A DNA stretch of 6,190 nt, from NCBI GenBank assembly GCA_013698195.1, contig JACCVK010000368.1, positions 1-6,190 on the forward strand. Direction: 5' to 3'. Shown here piece after piece: positions 1 through 4,828 of this stretch. The notes below the pieces were generated by a model. The model did no database searches. It had not been told where the DNA came from and saw only the letters and a list, made by a program, of their open reading frames with translations. Each line of letters opens with the position of its first letter. The stretch's first letter is position 1. The position numbers and the translations under genes are program-made. Source of the DNA: Actinomycetota bacterium (GTDB lineage Bacteria; Actinomycetota; Thermoleophilia; Gaiellales; Gaiellaceae).

Positions 1-16
1 TGTGTATAAGAGACAG
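1..16. other. Residual Nextera (Tn5 mosaic-end) adapter, not genomic
   Basis: The first 16 bases, TGTGTATAAGAGACAG, equal the last 16 bases of the 19-base Tn5 mosaic end used in tagmentation libraries. Genomic DNA therefore starts at base 17, and the window's left edge is a read or contig end. A natural Tn5/IS50 end is an alternative, but the match stops exactly at the mosaic-end boundary and coding-like high-GC sequence follows at once, so untrimmed adapter is far more likely. Confidence 0.95.
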
Positions 17-26
17 CACTCTCGGC

Positions 27-323
27 ATGGAAAGCAGTGGCGGCGGCTTCCCATTCGGCAGCGGCGATCCCGAGGATCTCCTCGGAGCGCTCCGCGAATT
101 TGCCGAGAAGCAGGCCGAATCCGTGCAGGACGCACAGCGTGAGCAGTACGCGACGCTGACGCTCTCGACCGCGGTGGAGCTCGCGGCCGCGGCTCTCGGG
201 CGGGTGCAGGTCGAGGGGTCGCCCGACGCTCAGGCGATCGCGCTTCGCGACGCGATGCGCGTGCTATTCCCCGAGGCGGTCGCGCTCGTGTCGGCTGCCC
301 GCCAAGGCTTCATGCGCCAGTAG
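27..323 (+). CDS. Hypothetical protein, 98 residues, possibly 5'-truncated
   Basis: I do not recognise a family. The predicted protein is short and acidic. It has a Gly/Phe-rich N-terminus (residues 5-13), a charged helical stretch rich in Glu, Gln and Ala (about 17-45), and a more hydrophobic Ala/Val/Leu-rich helical half (about 46-95). There is no signal peptide or clear membrane segment. The ATG at 27 is the first Met, but the frame stays open leftward into the adapter, so the true start could lie upstream. If the gene follows the local leaderless pattern, its -10 box would fall at about 15-20, which the adapter partly replaces. It ends 14 bases before the end of the convergent fabL-like gene. 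Base composition resembles its neighbours, so I take it as a real gene with unsure start and unknown role. Confidence 0.6.
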   Translation: MESSGGGFPFGSGDPEDLLGALREFAEKQAESVQDAQREQYATLTLSTAVELAAAALGRVQVEGSPDAQAIALRDAMRVLFPEAVALVSAARQGFMRQ

Positions 324-337
324 CGCTTCCAGCCCCG

Positions 338-1078
338 CTAGAGCGACGCCAGAAGGGACCAGCCACCGTCGACGACGAGCGTCTGGCCGCGGATCATCTC
401 TGCGCCCGGCGCGCACAGGAATGTCACGCACGCGGCGACGTCGTCGGGGCTGACGAGCCGGCCGGCCGGGTTGCGCGCGCCCATCTCGAGCATCGCCTCC
501 TTGTTCGGAAAGTGCTCGAGCGCGCCGGTCTCGACAACCCCGGCGGACACCGCGTTCACGCGGATCCCGTTCGGAGCAAGCTCGACCGCGAGGTAGCGCA
601 CGAGCGCCTCGAGAGCGGCCTTCGACACTCCGACGAGCGTGTAGTTGTCGAGCACGCGGATCGAGCCGAGGCTCGAGATACCGACAATCGAGGAGCCCTC
701 TGGCATCGACGGCGCCGCCGCTCGTGCGAGCGAGAGCAGCGCCCGCGCGTTCGCGGAGAGTGTCCAGTTCCAGTGCTTGTCGTCCGTCTCGAGCGCCGGC
801 CGGATAACCCCGGTCGCGGCCGCGTGGACGAGCACGTCGAGCGGCCCGAGCGCCGCGACGTCATCTGCGATGCGCTGCGAAGCGACGTTGCCGCGCAGGA
901 GCACGGGCTCGGACCCAGCGGCGCGTAGCTCCGAAGCCGTCTCCTCGGCCTCGCTGTCCCCGCGCATGTAGCCGATCGCAACGCGTGTGGCTCCGAGCGA
1001 CGCGAACCGCAGCGCGATCGCCTTGCCGATGCCGCGCGACCCTCCGGTCACGAGCACCGAGGCGCCTGCGAAGGTCAT
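338..1078 (-). CDS. fabL: FabL-type enoyl-[acyl-carrier-protein] reductase (NADPH)
   Basis: This 246-residue protein is a short-chain dehydrogenase/reductase. Its Rossmann nucleotide motif is TGGSRGIG (residues 11-18), and the fold's central Asn is N110. Its catalytic motif is not the usual Tyr-x3-Lys: the nearest Tyr is Y146, and Y146 to K153 gives Tyr-x6-Lys, the signature of enoyl-ACP reductases. The surrounding blocks SISSLGSIR-like (133-141), NYTLVGVSKAALEAL (145-159), the ALEHFPNKE segment (186-194) and MIRGQTLVVDGG (228-239) closely resemble, from memory, Bacillus subtilis FabL, which is of similar length (about 250). The predicted role is NADPH-dependent reduction of trans-2-enoyl-ACP, the last step of each fatty-acid elongation cycle, in the cytoplasm. 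The ATG overlaps the stop of the upstream small gene (ATGA) and has no Shine-Dalgarno, so translational coupling is likely. A secondary-metabolism SDR of FabL type is the main alternative. Confidence 0.82.
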   Translation of the reverse strand: MTFAGASVLVTGGSRGIGKAIALRFASLGATRVAIGYMRGDSEAEETASELRAAGSEPVLLRGNVASQRIADDVAALGPLDVLVHAAATGVIRPALETDDKHWNWTLSANARALLSLARAAAPSMPEGSSIVGISSLGSIRVLDNYTLVGVSKAALEALVRYLAVELAPNGIRVNAVSAGVVETGALEHFPNKEAMLEMGARNPAGRLVSPDDVAACVTFLCAPGAEMIRGQTLVVDGGWSLLASL

Positions 1079-1356
1079 TTCGTGCGAGGGGGCAGCGGCT
1101 TCGACGCAGGCGCCGAGGACGGCACCGTCTCCCAGCCGATCCGCGAGCGCGGCTCATGCGCTCCGTCCTCGGCGCGGGACGACGAGTGTCCGAGTCGGTC
1201 GAGGAGCTCCATCTTCTCCTCGCCGTAGCGCCGGATCGGATGGTCGGACGGCAGCTCGGCGATCAGCTCGCCTACGCGCGCCCGGAGCTGGTACGCGAAG
1301 TGAGGCGTGGCAGGCCCGACGAGGGCGTCGATGTCGTCGCGCGTCGGCTCGGCCAC
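1075..1356 (-). CDS. Small protein of unknown function, first gene of the fabL operon
   Basis: I do not recognise this 93-residue protein. From the GTG at 1356 it reads (V/M)AEPTRDDIDALVGPATPHF..., then a helical region rich in Arg, Glu and Leu (about 22-56), then a Ser/Pro-rich, probably disordered tail ending SSAPASKPLPPRTK. The frame stays open upstream to an ATG at 1416. I prefer the GTG because a TAGGGT -10 box ends 7 bases before it, the same geometry as other starts here, and because the extra residues are low-complexity Ser/Thr/Arg. Its TGA overlaps the ATG of the fabL-like gene by four bases, which argues that it is a real translated gene coupled to fabL. No catalytic motif, signal peptide or membrane segment is seen. 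A regulatory or partner role beside the reductase would be a guess. Confidence 0.72.
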   Translation of the reverse strand: MAEPTRDDIDALVGPATPHFAYQLRARVGELIAELPSDHPIRRYGEEKMELLDRLGHSSSRAEDGAHEPRSRIGWETVPSSAPASKPLPPRTK

Positions 1357-1363
1357 GGCGGAC

Positions 1364-1369
1364 ACCCTA
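1364..1369 (-). promoter_or_regulatory. -10 box TAGGGT for the small-gene/fabL operon (leaderless)
   Basis: On the minus strand TAGGGT (1369 to 1364) fits TANNNT and is followed by 7 bases and then the GTG at 1356. At this spacing transcription would begin at or next to the start codon, giving a leaderless mRNA. I see no convincing -35 hexamer 16-19 bases upstream. Confidence 0.55.
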
Positions 1370-1438
1370 ACGATGGAGCGATTGGCGCGAGTTTGTGACG
1401 TTGACGGCGTCGGCACTCGGCCAGAACCGCGCTCGCGC

Positions 1439-1444
1439 TAGCGT
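1439..1444 (+). promoter_or_regulatory. -10 box TAGCGT for the DMT permease gene (leaderless)
   Basis: TAGCGT fits TANNNT and ends 6 bases before the ATG at 1451, so the transcript probably starts at the ATG. No Shine-Dalgarno sequence precedes the start. No good -35 hexamer is seen at normal spacing. Confidence 0.5.
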
Positions 1445-1450
1445 CGCGGC

Positions 1451-2344
1451 ATGCGCCGGCTGTCGACCGTCGAGCTGATGCTGCTCGCCACGATCCTGCT
1501 TTGGGCGCTCAACCTGAGCGTGACGAAGTACATCCTCACGCACGGGCTCTTGCCGCTCCCGTACGCGACCGTCCGCTACGGCCTGGCCGCGCTCATCTTC
1601 GTCGGGCTTACGCTCGCGGCGGAACAGACGCTCCGCATCGAACGTCGACACGTTGCTGTTCTCGTGTTCGCGGCGGTGACGCTCTGGCTGAACCAGCTCG
1701 CGTTCGTCTTCGCACTTGACTTGACGACAGCGACGACGATCGGGCTGCTCCTCGGAGCTATCCCCATCTTCGCCGCTATCTTCGGCCTCCCGCTCGGTCG
1801 CGAGCGCCTTACCGGCCGCTTCTGGCTGGCCGCAGGGGTCTCGTTCGCCGGCGTCGCTCTCGTTGCCGTCGGGTCTGGCGGCGACGTCTCAGGCGGCTAC
1901 GCAGGGATCCTGCTCGGCCTGGCCACCGGAGCGAGTTGGGCCGCGTACTCGGTCGCGGTCACGCCGATGATGCAGTCGTACTCTCCGCTCCGCGTGAGTG
2001 CGGTCGTGATCCCCCTCGCCTGGGTTCTCCTCGCGCTCACCGGAATCGCTCAGTCGGCAGACCAGGACTGGGGCCTGGGCTGGGAGATCTGGGCGCTGCT
2101 CGTCGGCGCGACCATCGGGCCGCTCGTTCTGACGAACGTCCTCTGGTTCCGCTCGCTTCACCGCATCGGGCCGGCGAAGGCGACGCTTGCGGTCAACCTC
2201 CAGCCGTTCGTCGCGGCGGTGCTCGCTGTGATCTTGCTTTCGGAGCCTCTGTCCCTTTGGCAGATCGCCGGCGGCGTGCTCATCGCGCTCGGCATTCTGG
2301 TCGTCCGGCGGCGTGCGCCGGGAATTCGAGGAACGTCGGACTAG
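1451..2344 (+). CDS. EamA-domain (DMT superfamily) permease
   Basis: This 297-residue, very hydrophobic protein has the length and layout of drug/metabolite transporter (EamA/RhaT-like) permeases. About ten membrane spans are visible, at roughly 8-30, 36-57, 68-86, 91-113, 123-140, 150-170, 182-200, 213-232, 242-263 and 268-285. They form two homologous five-span halves. Typical EamA features include the early LLWALNLSVTKY segment (17-28), the Gly-rich loop before span 6, and the late IGPAKATLAVNLQPFVAAVLA segment ending in the LLSEPLSLWQ loop. The C-terminus is basic (RRRAPG). Such proteins sit in the cytoplasmic membrane and move small metabolites, amino acids or drugs, usually outward. Substrate cannot be read from sequence. 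A leaderless start at 1451 is supported by the -10 box 6 bases upstream. The next gene begins 10 bases after the stop. Confidence 0.9.
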   Translation: MRRLSTVELMLLATILLWALNLSVTKYILTHGLLPLPYATVRYGLAALIFVGLTLAAEQTLRIERRHVAVLVFAAVTLWLNQLAFVFALDLTTATTIGLLLGAIPIFAAIFGLPLGRERLTGRFWLAAGVSFAGVALVAVGSGGDVSGGYAGILLGLATGASWAAYSVAVTPMMQSYSPLRVSAVVIPLAWVLLALTGIAQSADQDWGLGWEIWALLVGATIGPLVLTNVLWFRSLHRIGPAKATLAVNLQPFVAAVLAVILLSEPLSLWQIAGGVLIALGILVVRRRAPGIRGTSD

Positions 2345-2347
2345 AAT
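2342..2347 (+). promoter_or_regulatory. -10 box TAGAAT for hppD, overlapping the upstream stop codon
   Basis: TAGAAT is close to the consensus TATAAT and ends 7 bases before the hppD ATG at 2355. Its TAG (2342-2344) is also the stop codon of the DMT permease gene. The -35 position (about 2318-2324) shows nothing like TTGACA, so this may be a -10-driven leaderless promoter. Confidence 0.6.
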
Positions 2348-2354
2348 CCGACCC

Positions 2355-3455
2355 ATGAGCGAACACGACTTCATGCCGATCGACGGCTGGGACCACCTCG
2401 AGATCTGGGTCGGGAACGCGAAGCAGGCTGCGTACTTCTACGAGAACGCGTACGGCTTCGCCCGCACGGCGTACGCAGGGCCGGAAACCGGCGTCCGCGA
2501 CCGCGCCTCCTATGTCATCGAGCAAGGTGACATCCGTCTCGTCCTTACGAGCGGACTTCGCGGCGATAGCGACGTGTGCAGGTGGTCGGCGACCAAGGGC
2601 GACAGCGTCCGCGACGTGGCGCTCGCCGTTCCCGACGCGACGCATGCCTACCGGCAGGCGGTTCAGCGGGGTGCGCGTGGGATCGCGGAGCCGCACTGGG
2701 TCGAGGACGAACACGGCCGGGTCGAGCTCGCGACGATCGGGACCTACGGAGACAACGTGCACTCCTTCGTCAACCGCTCCGAGTACACAGGGCCGTACCT
2801 CCCCGGCTTTGTCGCCCACACTCCGAACGGCCGTCCGGCCCCGGGAGTCGGCCTCATCTCGATCGACCACGTGGTCGGCAACGTCGAGCTCGGCCGGATG
2901 GACGAGTGGGTCGCGTTCTACGAGCGCGTGCTGGGCTTCACGCAGCTCACCCATTTCTCGGACGAGGACATCTCGACCGAGTACTCGGCCCTCATGTCGA
3001 AGGTGATGACGGACGGCGAGGGGAAGATCAAGTTCCCGATCAACGAGCCCGCCGAGGGCAAGCGAAAAAGCCAGATCGAGGAGTATCTCGAGTTCCACGG
3101 CGGTCCCGGCGTGCAGCACGTCGCCATGCAGACCGAGGACATCGTGAAGACGGTCGCGGCGCTCCGGGAGCATGGTGTCCTGTTCATCACCACGCCCGAC
3201 GCCTACTACGACGACGTCGAGGAGCGGGTCGGCGACATCGACCAGGACTGGGCCGCGCTTCGCAGCATGGGGATCCTCGCCGACCGCGACGAGGACGGCT
3301 ACCTGCTCCAGCTCTTCACGAAGATCGTCCAGGATCGCCCGACGTTGTTCTTCGAGGTCATCGAGCGCCACGGGTCGCGCGGCTTCGGGATCGGGAACTT
3401 CAAAGCGCTCTTCGAGGCGATCGAGCGCGAGCAGGCTCTCCGCGGAAACCTCTGA
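2355..3455 (+). CDS. hppD: 4-hydroxyphenylpyruvate dioxygenase
   Basis: This 366-residue enzyme converts 4-hydroxyphenylpyruvate and O2 to homogentisate and CO2 with Fe(II), the second step of tyrosine breakdown, in the cytoplasm. It has two vicinal-oxygen-chelate domains (about 8-140 and 168-322). The iron ligands are H172 (in SIDHVVGNVELGRM), H255 (in GVQHVAM) and E334 (in FFEVIERHG). Residues expected at the substrate pocket are also present: the FPINEP loop (227-232), Q240, Q254, Q319, F321 and F349. The C-terminal helix FKALFEAIEREQ that closes the site is complete. Length and sequence are close to the Streptomyces avermitilis enzyme (380 residues). I start it at the ATG at 2355 because the family begins near there and a -10 box lies 7 bases upstream. 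An in-frame ATG at 2313 would run through that promoter and the end of the permease gene. No other tyrosine-pathway gene is in the window. Confidence 0.97.
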   Translation: MSEHDFMPIDGWDHLEIWVGNAKQAAYFYENAYGFARTAYAGPETGVRDRASYVIEQGDIRLVLTSGLRGDSDVCRWSATKGDSVRDVALAVPDATHAYRQAVQRGARGIAEPHWVEDEHGRVELATIGTYGDNVHSFVNRSEYTGPYLPGFVAHTPNGRPAPGVGLISIDHVVGNVELGRMDEWVAFYERVLGFTQLTHFSDEDISTEYSALMSKVMTDGEGKIKFPINEPAEGKRKSQIEEYLEFHGGPGVQHVAMQTEDIVKTVAALREHGVLFITTPDAYYDDVEERVGDIDQDWAALRSMGILADRDEDGYLLQLFTKIVQDRPTLFFEVIERHGSRGFGIGNFKALFEAIEREQALRGNL

Positions 3456-3462
3456 TCCCTTG

Positions 3463-4818
3463 ATGGACGTTCCGGAGACTCGCTACGCGAGAAGCGGCGA
3501 CGTCTCGATCGCGTACCAGGTGCTCGGTGACGCACCGTTCGATCTCGTTCGGATCCCGCCGTACGTCTCGCACGTCGAGCTCGCCTGGCAGATCCCCTCG
3601 CTCGCCGCGTTCTACCGTCAGCTCGCGTCGTTCTCTCGCCTGATCACGTTCGACAAGCGAGGCACAGGCATGTCCGATCGCGTGAGTGGCGCGCCTTCGC
3701 TCGAGGTGCGTATGGACGACGTTCGCGCGGTCATGGATGCTGCGCGCTCGGAACAGGCGGCGCTCCTCGGTGTTTCCGAGGGCGGCCCGATGAGCGTCCT
3801 GTTCGCCGCCACCTACCCCGAGCGGGTCTGGGCACTCGTACTCGACGGCGCTTCACCACGCTCGCTGTGGGCCCCGGACTACCCGTGGGGAGCGAGCGAG
3901 GACGACTGGCTCCAGAGCATCGAGAGTCGTGGACGCAACTGGGGAACGCCCGAGTTCGTCGCCTCACGGGTCGAAATGCTCGCAGGGAGCGCCAGCGCCG
4001 AGGACAAGGCCGCACTCGGGGTGATGATCCGCCAGAGCGCGAGCCCGGGAGCGGCCGTCGAGCTCGCTCGGATGAACATGTCGATCGACGTCCGACACGT
4101 CCTTCCGTCAGTTCGCGTACCGACCCTCGTCGTGAACCGCGTCGACGACGAGGGGGCCGCGCTGGGCTCGCGGTACATCGCCGAGCACATACCGGGAGCA
4201 CGCCACATCGAGCTTCCGCGCTCCGACCACGCCGAGTTCGTCGGCGACTGCAAGCCCTTCATGAAGGAGCTCGATCAGTTTCTCTCCGAGGCCTGGGAAG
4301 CTCGGGCCGGTGCCGAAAGCGAGCCCGAGCGGGTCCTCGCCACCGTGCTTTTCACCGATATCGTCGATTCGACGGCGAAGGCCGCCGAGTTGGGCGACGC
4401 ACGGTGGCGCGAGCTCGTCCAGGCGCATCACGGACTCGTTCGACGACAGCTCGTTCGGCATCGCGGGACGGAGATCGACACCGCGGGTGACGGTTTCTTC
4501 GCTTCGTTCGACGGCCCTGCGCGCGCAATCCGCTGTGCGTGCGCGATCTCCGAGGGCGTACGCGAGCTGGGGATCGAAATCCGGGCCGGTCTGCACACGG
4601 GCGAGTGCGAGCACATCGACCAGAAGGTCGGCGGGATCGCCGTCAACATCGGTGCGCGGGTCGCATCCGAAGCCGCCCCGAGCGAGGTCCTCGTCTCGAG
4701 CACGGTCAAGGATCTGGTCGCCGGCTCGGGGATCGAGTTTCGCGATCGTGGCGCTGCCGAGCTCAAGGGTGTGCCCGGCGAATGGCGGCTGTTCGCAGTC
4801 GAGACGGCAGCGCTCTAG
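3463..4818 (+). CDS. Alpha/beta-hydrolase-class III adenylate/guanylate cyclase fusion
   Basis: This 451-residue protein has an N-terminal alpha/beta-hydrolase domain (about 1-275) and a C-terminal class III nucleotide cyclase domain (about 290-447). It shows no membrane span or signal peptide, so it is probably cytoplasmic. The hydrolase has the nucleophile elbow GVSEGG (S105), the FDKRGTGMSDR strand-loop (63-73), a likely acid D228 or D229, and H256 in SDHAEFVGD. The cyclase has metal-binding D299 (LFTDIVDST) and D343 (TAGDGFF), with transition-state N395 and R399 (VNIGAR). The two base-specifying positions, Lys and Asp in canonical adenylate cyclases, are D339 and K388 here, so ATP versus GTP specificity is open. 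The predicted reaction is NTP to cyclic NMP, possibly controlled by a ligand or substrate of the hydrolase domain. The ATG at 3463 fits the family's PETRYARSGDVSIAYQ opening. The gene follows hppD by 7 bases with no clear promoter or Shine-Dalgarno, so it is probably co-transcribed. Confidence 0.92.
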   Translation: MDVPETRYARSGDVSIAYQVLGDAPFDLVRIPPYVSHVELAWQIPSLAAFYRQLASFSRLITFDKRGTGMSDRVSGAPSLEVRMDDVRAVMDAARSEQAALLGVSEGGPMSVLFAATYPERVWALVLDGASPRSLWAPDYPWGASEDDWLQSIESRGRNWGTPEFVASRVEMLAGSASAEDKAALGVMIRQSASPGAAVELARMNMSIDVRHVLPSVRVPTLVVNRVDDEGAALGSRYIAEHIPGARHIELPRSDHAEFVGDCKPFMKELDQFLSEAWEARAGAESEPERVLATVLFTDIVDSTAKAAELGDARWRELVQAHHGLVRRQLVRHRGTEIDTAGDGFFASFDGPARAIRCACAISEGVRELGIEIRAGLHTGECEHIDQKVGGIAVNIGARVASEAAPSEVLVSSTVKDLVAGSGIEFRDRGAAELKGVPGEWRLFAVETAAL

Positions 4819-4821
4819 CCT
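4816..4821 (+). promoter_or_regulatory. -10 box TAGCCT for the CDF gene, overlapping the upstream stop codon
   Basis: TAGCCT fits TANNNT and ends 7 bases before the ATG at 4829. Its TAG (4816-4818) is the stop codon of the cyclase fusion gene. A weak -35-like TTCGCA lies at 4792-4797 with an 18-base spacer. The geometry matches the hppD start. Confidence 0.5.
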
Positions 4822-4828
4822 TCCGCGC

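Larger units (their letters stand above)
1357..1450. promoter_or_regulatory. Divergent intergenic promoter region
   Basis: These 94 bases separate the GTG start of the minus-strand operon from the ATG of the DMT permease. They hold both -10 boxes (1364-1369 minus, 1439-1444 plus). A TTGACG at 1401-1406 resembles a -35 element but lies 32 bases before the plus-strand -10 box, too far to pair with it. An 8-base palindrome CGCTAGCG (1436-1443) overlaps the plus-strand -10 box and could be an operator half, but is short enough to be chance. Confidence 0.5.

Noticed and set aside
324..337. Bidirectional terminator between the two convergent genes
   Set aside because: Only 14 bases separate the stops, and no stem of useful length or T-run is visible there.
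512..928. Plus-strand open frame opposite the fabL-like gene
   Set aside because: The product is Arg/Glu-rich antisense-type sequence with no domain, and the minus strand encodes a complete SDR.
2313..2354. Upstream ATG extending hppD by 14 residues
   Set aside because: The extension lies inside the permease gene and runs through the TAGAAT box. The family start fits the ATG at 2355.
2280..3371. 363-codon open frame on the minus strand opposite hppD
   Set aside because: hppD on the plus strand has all its iron ligands and full family length. The minus-strand product is low-complexity and matches nothing I know.
3172..3462. N-terminal extension of the hydrolase-cyclase frame into hppD
   Set aside because: The extension reads out of frame through hppD and gives Ser/Arg low-complexity sequence. 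The family opening PETRYARSGD follows the ATG at 3463.
4310..4828. N-terminal extension of the CDF frame into the cyclase gene
   Set aside because: It is a Ser/Arg-rich shadow of the cyclase gene. The CDF membrane domain begins just after the ATG at 4829.
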